From the NCBI GenBank assembly GCA_019054805.1, contig JAHQIY010000019.1:1146001-1210000 (forward strand): DNA of 64,000 nt. The letters are read 5' to 3'. The notes under the pieces were generated by a model, which saw nothing but the letters and a program-made list of their open reading frames with translations, had not been told where the DNA came from and ran no database searches. Shown one piece after another: positions 48,500-60,949 of the stretch. Every line of letters begins with the position of its first letter. Position 1 is the stretch's first letter. Source of the DNA: Brachionus manjavacas (Eukaryota > Rotifera > Eurotatoria > Ploima > Brachionidae). The position numbers and the translations under genes are program-made.

Positions 48500-49353
48500 T
48501 TAATCATGAGGGTAAACGGTTTGCAAGTATTTATTTTTCAAATACTGTGCACCGTCAAATTTTCTAAAAAATGAATTCAAAATTCTGTGCTTTATTTTCC
48601 TATTCGTAACCATTACCAGATCATCCTGGAACACATAGACCTTGTCAGACATATACCCATCTTTTTCGTCCACTAAAAGTAAATAATGAGGCTGGTTCAT
48701 TATTTCGTTCCTCTTAAAAATAAAATTCTCACTTAAAATAAAAAATTTTATAAAATATTTCTACTTCATTCAATTCATAGTTCTGCTCAACCCAATCTAA
48801 AGGTGCATTGCATTTCTCATCCCAGCCAACAATAACACCATGAATATTCAATCTTTTGATAAATACAACCTGCCCCACGCGGTAAACCACCTTACTGGGT
48901 CTTGGCGACCTGGTTACCGATGATTCTACAAAACAAAATAAATAAAAATAAACAAAAATTTAAATCTTTAATTTGTACCTGCAAAATTTACTAATTGTTT
49001 ACGGAATTTCAGAACCTCTAGTGCAATATCATCTTCAATGTTTTTATCATAATGCTTAGACTTTTTAAAAAACACCTTAGGACCTTTGAAATGGCCAGGC
49101 TTATCTAACACAAAGCTCACGTACCATTTTTTCCATGCATCCAACTCGAAATAACTTTTTAAATTATGAATGGAACTAGCTAAACTTTAAAATATTTAAA
49201 TTTTGCCATTCAAGTTGACAATGAATGAGTAAGTCACTTTTTAAGCGCGATACTTTGTTCCACATTATCGTTCGACCAATACTGGGTTATTAAGTACTGG
49301 GCAGGTAGGGCCATCGCAATCAGAACAAATTTTAAATAATCAATTCGATCCAT
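48500..49353 (-). CDS. Membrane-anchored YccV/HspQ-like (hemimethylated-DNA-binding fold) protein
   Basis: Four exons on the minus strand: 49353-49238, 49184-48979, 48925-48765, 48712-48500. Introns are 53, 53 and 52 nt; the model closes to 231 aa. Residues 5-25 (DYLKFVLIAMALPAQYLITQYW region) form one N-terminal membrane anchor or signal. The C-terminal ~120 residues carry the YccV signature: RVGQVVFIKRLNIHGVIVGWD, then HYLLLVDEKDG, and finally FDGAQYLKNKYLQTVYPHD. The fold is known from bacterial HspQ and from the C-terminus of animal FBXO21; stand-alone animal versions exist but their role is unclear. No F-box visible. The stop of the RCAN gene is only 160 bp upstream on the same strand. 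Confidence 0.82.
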
Positions 49354-49512
49354 CTACAGAAAAAAAGGTAAATTTTTGCTCAGTTGGCAAAATACTGAGA
49401 TTTAAAACCCAGTCTAGATAATTTAAAGAATAAATTAAAATTTTGAATTTTTTTCTTTATTTGAGATTAATTTAAATAACAATTTTTTTTTGTTTTTATT
49501 TTACAAATTTTT

Positions 49513-50611
<1,099 letters not shown>

Positions 50612-52189
50612 CTTTGTTCCCCTTTCATAAAATAATTCTATTGAATTTCTATGGAATTTATTTATTTAAAAAAATTAAATACAAATTTATCATGTAGAGA
50701 TTTTTTATGAAAATTAGAAATTATGATACTCAAAAATGATTAGTATGTGATCAATAATTTCTTAACTTATTCCTTGGTAATTCTAAACTAATTCCTGGTT
50801 GTTTTTATTTGATATAAATTAACTTAGTAAAAAAATTAGAATGTTTTTTAATTTTTTAAAAAAGAAAATTTCATTGTTATTATGATTAATTTTGATAATT
50901 TATAAAGTCGTTTTTTTTTCTTTAAATTTTAATAATTTTTGTAAAATTTAAATATAAAAGTAAGTGAAAATTATGAAAAAAATTTCAAGTTTAAAAAAAT
51001 TGTTTCGCCTATTAAGAGGATTTAATTTATTTATTTTTCTAGGAAAATTTTAAGATATTAAGAAGATAGCTTTTTCAGTCAATAAATTTGGAATGCAAAT
51101 ATAAAGCTTTTTTTAAAAAACACGTAGTTTTTTTTAATCAGTGATTAATGTAAAATTCTAGCTTGATCTCATAAGCATCATGAAATATTTTTGAAGATAT
51201 TTATATAAAAATAAATGAAAAATCAGCAATTATTTTTCCTTAAATAAAATCAAAATAATATTTAATTTTATTTATTCATTTTTTCATAGCAAAATAATCA
51301 ATATATTTTATTTAATAAATTACATTTGCGGTTAAAAATTTGGTTTTTTGTTTTTTTTTGTAAAATTAGGGTAATTTACCTAACAAATGATAACTGTGAC
51401 AGATCAGAAAAAAATTATAGGTAACTATTTAAAACTTTATTTATTTATATATAATTGATGAGAAAAGTTCAGGGTTCGTTTGGATCCCATGACCCTTTGT
51501 TCTAACCCTCAAGTAAGAAATTTTTTTTAAGGTTTTGTAGACTTAGAGGAAAAAAAATAGATAAAAATTTAATACAAAAAAATTAATCAATCATATAATA
51601 AATCTTTTGAGAATTTTAGAACCAAAAGCAGTCCATAAAAGGAAAAACTTTAAAATAATTCTTCCTCGAGTCTAAAATATACTTTTAATCAATTAATTAA
51701 ATTTAACCAAAAAAAAAACTCAAAAAATTTTCTTAAAAAATTCACACATATTAATTATAACAAATATTTTTAAAAAAATTAGAGATTTATTAAAATAAAT
51801 TTTAGGCTTTCCAAAAAAATCTAAATTTCTTAATCTTAATTATATTTTTTTAATAAAAGTTTTCTCTATTAAAAAACAATTGAAATAAAATAAGATTTGA
51901 AAATAAAAATTTCTTTAAGACTCTTTTTTAGTTACTCAACCAGGTATAGGATAGGAGAAGAGCATCTAATTCCAAGATTATTTAAATATTTCTCTTTTAA
52001 AGCTAAATAAATTAAAATTAAAAGTTAAAAACATACTTTAAACAAATATGTTAGACAAATAATTATTTCTTTTGCTTATTTTTTTATTTTATTAAAAATA
52101 ATTTTAAAAAGAAACAATTTATTAACCTGTCAGCTTGGAGTCAACCATGCAGAGCTCTAATGAGCTATAGCAGTCGCTTTAAATCGTTT
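50612..52189. other. AT-rich intergenic, nothing recognised
   Basis: Upstream of RCAN; no gene or repeat recognised. Confidence 0.5.
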
Positions 52190-52800
52190 CGCCATTCAAA
52201 CATTAAGTTTTGCTTTGAAACTGATTGTATTCTTTGAGTTGATGATTTCTTCCGGTAATTTGTTCCAATCATTGACAATTCTGTTAATAAAAGAGTTAAA
52301 TCTAGGAAGAAAATTCCTTACTTGCTCTAAGGTAAGGTTCTGTCCGTGTCTTGTTAACTCATATCTTCGCTTTTCCATCTTGGTTTAAACTATAATTGAT
52401 CCCGTTGGTAAAATTAGCAATCTATATACCATTGACTATCTTAAACAGTTGAATCAAGTCGGCACAAACTCTCCTTTTTTTAAATCGGTTTAATTTAACT
52501 CTGGTAGTCTTTCCAAGTAGTCTAAATGTGCATTTCATGAACTAATTTCGACACTCTTCTTTGTACTTTTTCCAGCGCATTCATATCTTTTTCAAAAAAA
52601 AGACACCAAAAGCTAATCGCGTATTCCAAGTGCGATTTGACAAGTGAACAGTAAAGTTACCTAATCAACTCGTGCGTTGGAAATTTAAACGATTTGCTTT
52701 TAACATTGCGTATTTTACTTGAGTGTTCCATTTCAAATCATCTTGGATGTAAATTCCGAAGTCCCTTTCACAATCTGACTTATTTAGTGCCTGAGAATAA
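52190..52800 (-). mobile_element. Non-LTR retrotransposon remnant (CR1/Jockey-like C-terminus)
   Basis: Minus strand, high to low: SDCERDFGIYIQDDLKWNTQ (about 52775-52715), KKRRVCADLIQLFKIVNGI (about 52480-52425), then an open frame 52378-52196 with TRHGQNLTL, RFNSFINRIVNDWNKLPEEI. This is the E.DLG..v...L.W / RR...DLI..FKI.NG / WN.LPE order. Several shifts and stops between segments. Confidence 0.85.
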
Positions 52801-52896
52801 ATTTAGTAATTAAACTTTTTGTTGGTGTGTCCTGCAAATATTTTCTTTAATAAAAAAACTGAAAAAAACGAACAATATGAACAAAAGAGCAAAATA

Positions 52897-53190
52897 ATCC
52901 TTTTTATTTATTTATTAATCTGTACCGAGCTAATTCTCAAAATAAAAAAAATAAAAAATAAAATAAAGTTAAATACGATAAAATAAAAAATAAAAAATGA
53001 TAATTTGTCAATTGAAAATTGTGTCAAATTAATATGAAAGATAATAAAAAAAAGGTTTTTATTAAAAAAAGGATTAAATAAAAAATAAAAAACTTTCTCT
53101 TTTTTTTTCATTTTTTGTTTTTATTTCTTTTTTTCATAATTTTTTATTCTGAAGAATCTTTAGCTCGGTACAGATAAAAAAATAAATAAA
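52897..53190. mobile_element. Two LINE 3' ends in tail-out inverted arrangement
   Basis: The left end is TTTATTTATTTATTAATC then TGTACCGAGCTAATTCTC; the right end is its mirror, GAAGAATCTTTAGCTCGGTACAG then AAATAAATAAATA. Both match the 3' end at 10460-10520. A/T-only sequence lies between them. Confidence 0.6.
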
Positions 53191-53780
53191 TATATTATTT
53201 AAAATTAAAATTTTTTTTTTCAAATTTTAACTCATTCTATTTCTCTAAAGGGATTAATTTGAAATATTAAAATACTTGCAATTTTAACTTAATATCAAGT
53301 AAATATTTGTATATTGATACATTTTGTAATTCAATCCCAAAAAATTATACCATATTTATATTAACCTATTCTTATATTAGCTTATTGTATAAGCAGCATT
53401 TCTATCATAATTAATAAATATCTTTGGCAATCTGAATGTTTAAAAAGTGAAATCTGGGATTGTACCACCGCTTTCAATAGTTCAACAAATCAATTATTTT
53501 TACATTTTTGAAACAACAATTTCTAATATTTTAAAACATTTTAAACTTTCAAAAAAAGGTTTTTATTTTTTTGTTAATCTCATTCTATGAATATTTAATC
53601 TAAATTTAATATTTTTATGGTAATTATGTATAAAAAGAAAGTTTATTTTTATATTTTAATTTCTTAAATATAATCATTATAATTTCTAAAATTTTTTTTT
53701 AATTTACAAGTTGTAAATTAAAAAAAAATCGATTAAAAGAGTACAAAACTTCCTTTTTTTGCATTCTATTTTATTTTTAA
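53191..53780. other. AT-rich intergenic, nothing recognised
   Basis: No coding or RNA feature seen. Confidence 0.5.
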
Positions 53781-53836
53781 CATCGCCGAATCTGGCGTAA
53801 TTCTATGAAAAAATAATAATAATAATAATAATAAAT
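53781..53836 (+). mobile_element. LINE 3'-end hairpin with (AAT)n tail
   Basis: CGCCGAATCTGGCG stem-loop (53784-53797) followed by seven or more AAT units (53812-53836). Matches the relic at 9466-9520. Confidence 0.6.
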
Positions 53837-54180
53837 ATTTTTTTGGTTTACCATTTTTGGTGGTTAAAAAAATGATTTAATTTTTTTTAGAAAGAGTTCG
53901 CATTGTTCATAAAAAATAACATGTAAAGAATTTTTTTCTTTTCACAAATTTAAAAGCTGGATTTATGACCAAAATTTTGCTTTTAACTTTAAATGTCATT
54001 TTTCAATTAATAATCAAATTTTTAAATATTAATTCTAGACTAAAAAATTCACAGAAAAAATCCAAAATTTCAGACAAAAAGTGCACAAAAGCTTATGTAA
54101 TGTATTAATTATATAAAAGTAATATTGCATAATGCAAAAAAGTGCCTTTGAAAAAATTTTGTTTTTAAATTTTGAAAAGA

Positions 54181-55270
54181 ATGCTAAGACGGCTAATCGC
54201 AAACAGAAATTTCGCCCGATTGCTAGTCGATCAAAAGCTCACCAGCCATCTAATAAGTCCAAGTGTTGTATCAACAAGATTTTTGTCATCTGAATCAGTC
54301 AATGAACAAAATTTCAGCAGCAGTGTAGATGATCGAGAAATTCGCCAATTTCGATCCATGTCCGACTCATGGTGGATCGAAAATGGCGAATTCGAACCTC
54401 TTCATATGCTTAATTTGCTCCGGGTGCCTTTAGTGCGCGATGTAATGGTGAACTACCGAAATTCCCTTCCTCCTAATGTAAGACAAGCAATGCTTGCCTA
54501 CTCCTTGGAAGGAGAGGAGCAAAAAACCTATTCTAATCAAGAATTGGACCGGGAGCCTCTCCTGGGCCTGAACATAATTGATATTGGATGTGGTGGTGGT
54601 CTTTTTTCGGAGCCATTAGCTCGGCTAGGTGCTCAAGTAACTGCGATTGATGCTTGCAAAGAGAACATAATTGCTGCTCAATTGAGGGTGCAAGCCCAGC
54701 AGGACAAACTTGGTGTCGACAACTGTAAATTCTATGACCGATTGAGATATATTCATTGTACTGTTGAAGACTTGACTGCTGTAGAAGAGAACTACGACTA
54801 CTTTGATGCCATAGTCTGCTCTGAAGTTGTTGAACATGTGAACAATTTGCCTGAGTTTATATCCAATTCTGTCAAGCTCCTTAAAGTAAGATTTAAAAAA
54901 ATAAAAAAAAACAAGTATATTTTTTCAGAATCAAGGCTTCGCATTTTATACAACCATAAATAGAACACCTGATTCGTTTTTTTCGACTATTCTGGCCGCT
55001 GAATACTTGCTGAATCTGGTACCGAAGGGAACTCATTCATGGGAAAAATTTGTTAAGCCAGAAGAGCTGAAGGATATTTTGACAAAAAGTATATTTTTTT
55101 TCGAAATTTAGAAAATGATATTTTTATTTAAATTGAATTTAGATGAGGTGTTTTGCAAATTTGAAATGGGCACAATGTACAATCCGTTGACCAAAAAATG
55201 GTGTTGGTCTGAATACAAAAGAAATAATTATGCTTTATATGCTCAAAAATTTAAGACAAAAATTGATTAA
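54181..55270 (+). CDS. COQ3: Ubiquinone biosynthesis O-methyltransferase, mitochondrial
   Basis: Three exons: 54181-54885, 54929-55088, 55143-55270 (introns 43 and 54 nt), 330 aa. Carries out both SAM-dependent O-methylations of coenzyme Q synthesis at the mitochondrial inner membrane. Residues 1-35 are Arg/Leu/Ser-rich without acids, a plausible mitochondrial targeting peptide. Then come WWIENGEFEPLHMLN (64-78), SAM motif I NIIDIGCGGGLFSEPLARLG (131-150), IDA (154-156) and IVCSEVVEHV. Exon 2 encodes FYTTINRTPDSFFSTILAAEYLL and VPKGTHSWEKFVKPEEL, all diagnostic of UbiG/COQ3. The ATG at 54181 is preferred; no ATG lies upstream in frame. AATAAA follows at 55303. Confidence 0.95.
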
Positions 55271-55302
55271 TTTATTTTGAAGTTTTACTGTAAATTAACA
55301 AA

Positions 55303-55308
55303 AATAAA
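55303..55308 (+). terminator. Polyadenylation signal of COQ3
   Basis: AATAAA 33 bp after the TAA stop of COQ3. Confidence 0.55.
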
Positions 55309-56919
55309 TTTTGAATGAAGCATTTCTTCTATATATTCATTAATTAATTGAATTTAAAAAAAATTGCCTCTAATTAAGTACTTGTAATAGTTTTTTAATA
55401 GAAAGTTAAAGTTTTTTGTAAGTTTCCTCACAATTTAAGTCAAATAAAGACATGTAATAATAAAAAAAATAAAAAATCAAAAAAAAATGTATATTCTTCC
55501 TAATTATTAATTTTATTTTTATTTGTTTTCTCTTGCATCTAATATTTAAAAAAATTGAACCAAATTGAAGTTCATGATCAAATGTAAATTTCAAATAAAA
55601 TTTTGTTTCTGATTTAAAAAAAAGGTATTTCTATCTATTTTTAAATAAAAAATAAATAAATATTATTAAACAAGAGTTGTTTAATCTTAAATTAGGAAGA
55701 AAATTATATGAATTTTTATCTGAAGTAAAATAAAATCTTAATCAATATTATGATCATGATCATGAAATTCAAGCTGCCTTTTTTTATTAAAATTTTTTTA
55801 ATAAATAGTATTAAAAATATTAATTTATTTTTGGCATTAAATTTTTTTCTAAAAGAGCTCTATATCTTATTCTAAAAAATTTTCTTTTATATTTTATTCA
55901 AATGAAATCAAATGATTTTCATAATCTTTTTTTCTTGAGTTCAATTTAGTGTTGAAATTCGAAAATTAATTTGATTTATTGTTTAAATTATATTTTAAAT
56001 ATTTATAAAAAAAAATTAAGATAACTGACTACAAAGTCAAAAAATTAAAATTTGAAAACAATATCAAACTGATTTAAAAATAAAAAATTTTTCGATTCAG
56101 ATTAAAAAATTAATCGAAAAATTAATTTTACGATATTAATATTGTATTAATATAATAATATTTTTCTGGGGGTTGTAAATTTGTTAAATACAAATAGAAA
56201 AAAAAATTTTTTTGATAATTAAATGTGTTAAAAATTATAAAGAATTGTTATGTTTCAGTATAATTTTTGAATTTACTTTACTATCTTTAATTTTAATTTA
56301 ACAAAAATTTAAATTTTTTTAATTAATATATATTTTTTAATTCATTTTAAAATTTTCAATCATTTTTTTAAAGTTATATTTGCTCTACTTTTCAATTTCA
56401 TCCTAAAAAGTTAATTTATGAACAAGGTTTAAAAAAGCATTTTTAAATTAAAATCTAGATCAAATTTAAGTCTTAATTTTGAAAATATTTGGACCTGAAA
56501 TATTTATGGTTTTAAATATTTTTTATCTAGATGTTTAAATATTGTTCAAAAAAAACAAATTAAATTCCAAGGATCAATATCCTGTTACTGAACTAAATTT
56601 TATAGAATTTTTTATTTAATAAAAAACATAACATTATCCACAATTGATTTGAATTTTAATTATTTTCAAAAATTCTTTAAAGACAAATTAATTAATAAAA
56701 TATTTTCACGCTTTTACCATCAATAAAAAAACACACTAAGCATACGAAATATTTTTGCTATTTAAATTTTTACAATATATTCTATTACTAACTTAAAATT
56801 TAGATTTAACGCTGAGGAAATATTTTAGTTTCCATGGCAACGAAAAATGAATCGATTAAAATAAAATTTTCTAAAAAAAATATTAAACTCTTATGCATAA
56901 AATTTAATTTCAGTCCAAA
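55309..56919. other. AT-rich intergenic, nothing recognised
   Basis: No coding character. TTAATTTCAG at 56904-56913 just before the SPAG8 start codon could be a 3' splice site, implying an untranslated 5' exon. Confidence 0.5.
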
Positions 56920-57732
56920 ATGTCCAATTTTTACCCCAACACACTCGATCAACGTCGTTTACACAATTCAGATGCTAAAACTCTGCTCCAAAATTGGGTC
57001 GAAGAAGTAAAATGCTTTATTTTTTGAAAAAAGCCTCAAAAAATTTTTTTTCATCTAGAGATCAGTTCAAAATTTGGACCAAATTCCACCTGAATATGCG
57101 GAATCTGGCCAAGCCACCATAAAATACTTTAAAAGTGGTCACAAAGGCTTGCTGACAGTAAATGACCAAGAAAAATACCCAAAATCAACTACATACACAG
57201 GCGATTTTATTCAAAGAGATGATTACGATCCGAATGGAGAGCCCAAAGGCATCAGATATAAACTAACCGAACATGCTATCCGCAACAAGCTCATTGACGA
57301 AATGGAACAACAAACCCAAAACGACTACCTTGACGAACCATGCGACTATAAGACAGAGTTTCAAGACAGATACAATGTACCTGGCTTTCGACATGAACCA
57401 CCAAAACCCTCAACTGTAAAAATTTTTATAAATTTTAAAATTTTAATTTCTTAACCTTTACAGAAACATGATTTGTATTCCGAGATGCCAATCTCATACT
57501 GGACCGAACAAAGAAACAGAGTTCATGTATAGTTAAATTTAAAAAAAAAAAAAAAAAAAAAATTTTATTTCAAAAGGGTGTAACTCAGCTGAAAACTCTG
57601 GATTCACCATTCAGGCGCAATGCGGCATTTTCGACCCCAGTTGAGCTTTCTTTGGATGAGGCAAAACCAGGCGAGATCGAAAAATTTCCCTTCATGTCCC
57701 AAAAAGGCTCTCACTACGGAGTCATACCATAA
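56920..57732 (+). CDS. SPAG8: Sperm-associated antigen 8, ciliary microtubule inner protein
   Basis: Four exons: 56920-57006, 57059-57415, 57464-57526, 57577-57732 (introns 52, 48 and 50 nt), 220 aa. In vertebrates SPAG8 is a microtubule inner protein of motile cilia and sperm flagella. Matching landmarks in order are LLQNWVEERSVQNLDQ (residues 22-37), YFKSGHKGLLTV (about 50-62), STTYTGDF, then SYWTEQR and GVTQLKTLDSPFRRNAAFST with PVELSL near the C-terminus. The long Pro-rich N-terminal half of mammalian SPAG8 is absent. Intron 3 contains a run of about 24 A. The start is the first ATG and follows a possible splice acceptor. The gene implies a ciliated animal. Confidence 0.9.
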
Positions 57733-57861
57733 TTTTTGAATTTAATTGTAAAATTTTGAATAAAATCTTGAACAATTTCTTCATCACTCATTCATTTCAA
57801 AACTTGAACTAAAATCGAAAAATTTCAAACAAAAAATTTATTCTAATCTTTGAACAAAAAT

Positions 57862-58327
57862 ATGAAGGTCTTAATTTTGATAAGCTCTTTGATTGTTAGC
57901 TTAAGTTGTTACAGCATTGACTTTGAGAATGGCGATGGTCATTTGAAGTTGGAGTCGAACACGCTGCACAATGGCCAGGTAGTTCATGAGCCCAAGGTCG
58001 AGCATGTGATCAGTAAGCCGCAACAAAAGAAGACAAAAAAAATTAAAAATTTTTTTTTATTCAGAAACCTTGTCCGGGATCAGGTACAAAGAACCACACA
58101 GTGAATTGACCAAGAAGAGGTATCGACATCCAAGCGGTAATGTAAGAGATCAGGTTAAAGTGGAGTACAATGACTACGATGTGCCGAGAATTTTTATCAC
58201 CAACATCAACAAGAATTTGAATTCGAACGATTTGGCTCAAGAAAATGAAGCAGAAAGTGTTCAAAAAAGCTCTTATTCAAACAACAAGAGAGCCGAGCAT
58301 GATCAGCACGCATCATATGCCTATTAA
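57862..58327 (+). CDS. Small secreted protein, cluster member 1
   Basis: Exons 57862-58012 and 58065-58327 (52-nt intron), 137 aa. Family not recognised. Residues 1-17 are a clear signal peptide (MKVLILISSLIVSLSCYS). The mature protein contains ESNTLHNGQVVHEPKVEHVI at the end of exon 1 and YNDYDVPRIFITNINKNLN in exon 2, and ends in an acidic, Ser/Asn/His-rich tail. The next gene shares both motifs (ESNILHNGKPVNEP and FDIYITNVNENLN), so they are tandem paralogues. Intron phase 1 after ATC A, as in its neighbours. Confidence 0.75.
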
Positions 58328-58418
58328 GCTTAATCTATCACATTTTTTTGGTTTTAGCTGAATAAAATTTTAGTAAAAAATTTTTTTTCTCTCAACCCTC
58401 ACACAATGTATAGAATAG

Positions 58419-58426
58419 TATAAATA
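58419..58426 (+). promoter_or_regulatory. TATA box of secreted-protein gene 2
   Basis: TATAAATA, 37 bp before the ATG at 58463. Confidence 0.6.
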
Positions 58427-58462
58427 ATTAAGAAATTATTTGAATTTTTTTTCAAAATAAAA

Positions 58463-59089
58463 ATGAAATTCTCACTAAGTCTAGCTGTTCTATCGACCCT
58501 GTTTTTGGTCACAAGTAAGGTTTAACTTTTGTTTGGATGATTTTAATCTACCAATTTGGCCAGATTCGTTCAAGATTGCATACGATAATGACAATAACAT
58601 GCTGAGAATGGAGTCCAATATTTTACACAATGGAAAGCCGGTGAATGAGCCCAGTGCGAGCCAAGCAATAAGTAGGGAGCACTTTTTTTATTTTATTTTT
58701 AAAAGCTGGATTAAGGAGCTGTGTCGGACTTGGGATTCAAAGTGGTCAATTTGGAAGACAATGATAGTGAAGATTTAAGTCTTCTGAGAGCTAAACACCC
58801 AAGAGACCGAACCGAGTCCATTTATATCAGACCAAGTACTAAGTGTAAAAATTTTTTTTTTTTTTTCTTAATTTTTTATCTAGAGGAACCAGTAGATAAA
58901 ATTTTTGAAAAAATTTTGTCTTCTAAAGACAGACAAAAGAGCCTCAATTACCAGAGACCGCATGATGCCAAAGTTTCACAGCACAAAATTCAGCTTGATC
59001 ATGCTAAGTACGGATCATTTGACATCTACATCACCAATGTAAATGAAAATTTGAACCAGAACAACGGAACCCAAGCTAATGAAAATTAA
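58463..59089 (+). CDS. Small secreted protein, cluster member 2
   Basis: Exons 58463-58514, 58564-58671, 58716-58835, 58884-59089 (introns 49, 44 and 48 nt, all phase 1), 161 aa. Exon 1 is almost exactly a signal peptide (MKFSLSLAVLSTLFLVT). Exon 2 carries ESNILHNGKPVNEP; exon 3 is acidic (NLEDNDSEDLSLL) with an Arg-rich KHPRDRTESIYIRP. Exon 4 has FDIYITNVNENLNQNN. Paralogue of the gene at 57862; exon 3 has no obvious counterpart there. The donor at 58836 (GTACTAAG) was chosen because the next possible one creates a stop. Unknown function. Confidence 0.72.
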
Positions 59090-59167
59090 TTTTTTTTGTC
59101 TCGAATAAAATTTTAGTCTGAAACCCCCTCTAGATTTTTTTCCTCACTGAAGGTCCTTTCAAGCTAG

Positions 59168-59176
59168 TATAAAAAG
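59168..59176 (+). promoter_or_regulatory. TATA box of secreted-protein gene 3
   Basis: TATAAAAAG, 39 bp before the ATG at 59215. Confidence 0.6.
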
Positions 59177-59214
59177 GCTCATAAAGCAAAAAATAGACTT
59201 ACAAGCTAGAAAAA

Positions 59215-59893
59215 ATGATTTCAATTCACATGGTTAAGCATGGAGCTATTTTAGCTTTGTTGTTCATGTTTTCAAGTAAATTAAGCGCCACGTTTAGGTT
59301 TACACTAGGCTTATCTTTTATCCAAAGATTGTTTTACTGTTGACATGTACTCAGGCAACAACCATATTCACTTTGGAACTACGAATACCACAAACCAAAC
59401 TGGGACCGTAGTGACAGGTGAATTTCCCAAATTAGGCATCAATTTCAACCAGTCATCGCCAAACGTGACCAACATCGAGTCCGCTCTGGCCTTCATTGCC
59501 AAAGCCTACAATAACTTCACACAAAATTACAACAAGACAAAAGTTGTCATTGATTCAGAGCAGACAACTAGTAAGCCACGCTACATGCATGTAAACAATC
59601 ATGTTACTAGGCCCAATCGGGTTCTAGGTGGGAAAAAGGTTCTGACCCTTGAAGAATTGGCGCGGCTTTTAAAAAATGTCAGAGATGGTCCGGAAAAAAG
59701 ACGCAATCTTTTTTTTAGATTCGATGACAGGAAAAGAAAAGTTGCCAGACCAAGAACTGGTGAATTTTTTCGCAGTTTGCTCGGAAAAAAGGATGACAAA
59801 CACAAGTTTTCTAGACCCTACAGACTAAATTTGCGTCCATTTGATGATTTTTTGAGTCAAAAAAGCCGCTATCATGAACCAAGTTTTAAATGA
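59215..59893 (+). CDS. Secreted Asn/Thr-rich and basic protein, cluster member 3
   Basis: Exons 59215-59275 and 59328-59893 (52-nt intron, phase 1), 208 aa. Exon 1 is a signal peptide (HGAILALLFMFS). The first half of the mature chain is Asn/Thr-rich with several N-glycosylation sequons (TTNQTG, NNFTQNYNKT). The second half is strongly basic (KKVLTLEELARLLKNV, GPEKRRN, FDDRKRKVARPR), with dibasic sites that could be processed. No named family recognised. It shares exon structure with the two genes upstream but little sequence. Confidence 0.72.
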
Positions 59894-59980
59894 CCACCTT
59901 TTTTTGTATTATTTTACTTAAATAAAATAAATTAATTGACTAAAACTTTATTTAAATAGGAATAAAAACAAATAATTTAT

Positions 59981-60544
59981 TTAAAAAGGTTTTCTGTAAG
60001 GCAGTCGATGCTGCTTTCGTTGACGCCTAAAGCTGCGAAGTTTGTTTCTGAGTTGAGTGGAAATGGAAAGTTCTTCTGGAGGTTTTAGGAGCATTTGATT
60101 TTTTCTTAGTCTTGAATTCAGAATTGCGCTCAATCTTGCAATTTTATCCTCCATTGAGAGTTTTACTATGCTGGCGGAACTTTGCGAATTTTTGTCTTCT
60201 ATCATGACCGATTTTGCATTTGTTTTGGGTATCAAAAATAAGCGGCGATTTTGCTTGTTGATTAGAAACCTTGGTCTCTTAGTACTAGTCGTTTCTTGAT
60301 TATTTTCGTTTGTTAACTCTATTAGTGACGCTCTAGTCTTCAACGCGTCCTCTTGTTCATTTTTCTCTTTAAAGCTATCTTGGTCTTGCAAATCAGGAAT
60401 TTCTATTCTAAATTTGGCATCTTTTGTATTTACGTTGGCTACTTTTTTCGCCAAATTGATCACTTCGGCGTCATCTGCATCTGCAGCTATGTTGCTAATC
60501 ACGTTAAAAGTTAAAACAAAAAATAAAAAAACTAATTTGTTCAT
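59981..60544 (-). CDS. Secreted basic protein, convergent with cluster
   Basis: Single exon, 187 aa. Signal peptide at residues 1-20 (LVFLFFVLTFNVISNIAA). An acidic first half is followed by RPRFLINKQNRRLFLIP and an extremely basic C-terminus (RNKLRSFRRQRKQHRLPYRK). The general layout (leader, acidic part, dibasic-rich tail, conserved-looking LARLSAIL/EELARLL-type helix) resembles cluster member 3, which it faces tail to tail 88 bp away. Distant relationship is possible but weak. Function unknown. Confidence 0.7.
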   Translation of the reverse strand: MNKLVFLFFVLTFNVISNIAADADDAEVINLAKKVANVNTKDAKFRIEIPDLQDQDSFKEKNEQEDALKTRASLIELTNENNQETTSTKRPRFLINKQNRRLFLIPKTNAKSVMIEDKNSQSSASIVKLSMEDKIARLSAILNSRLRKNQMLLKPPEELSISTQLRNKLRSFRRQRKQHRLPYRKPF

Positions 60545-60650
60545 TGTAAAGTTTAAAATTTAAATTCAAAAATCTCACCCGCTTAAATATTGATCTTGTA
60601 AAAAGCAAAAATAAATTTTTTTTGAATGTAATAATGAATGTTATTTAGAT

Positions 60651-60722
60651 ACCCATATGGTCTAGTGGTATGGATTCTTGTCTTATGAGCCATCAATCCG
60701 GGTTCGATTCCCAGCAGTTGCA
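60651..60722 (+). tRNA. tRNA-Glu-like sequence, probable pseudogene or SINE head
   Basis: Starts ACCCATATGG and carries a perfect A box (TGGTCTAGTGG, 60658-60668) and a perfect B box (GGTTCGATTCC, 60701-60711); a T7 run at 60724-60730 could end Pol III transcription. The 5' half matches tRNA-Glu. However, the anticodon arm pairs poorly and the 3' end (CAGTTGC) does not pair with the 5' acceptor strand. It is therefore probably not an acceptor-competent tRNA. Confidence 0.55.
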
Positions 60723-60949
60723 GTTTTTTTCCAAAAAAAATTTTTTCTTAAAACAACTGAATCCAGTGAATTTCCTGAATTAATTTTTAAGATAAGAAAT
60801 TTAAATTATCTTTTTATTAGCTTTAAAACTTCTCAACTAAAAAAATTTAAATTAAATTAATTCTTAACGAAGCCTTGAATGTAATTTAAAATTTTTTAAT
60901 CCATTTTTGATTTACTTTAATCTTTAGGGATGCTATAATCGTTTTTCCA

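Noticed and set aside
52908..53111. 67-codon minus-strand frame
   Set aside because: Phe/Ile/Lys-only translation of AT-rich filler between two LINE 3' ends.
54172..54180. Upstream TTG start for COQ3
   Set aside because: Not a plausible start in an animal gene; the ATG at 54181 begins a good mitochondrial leader.
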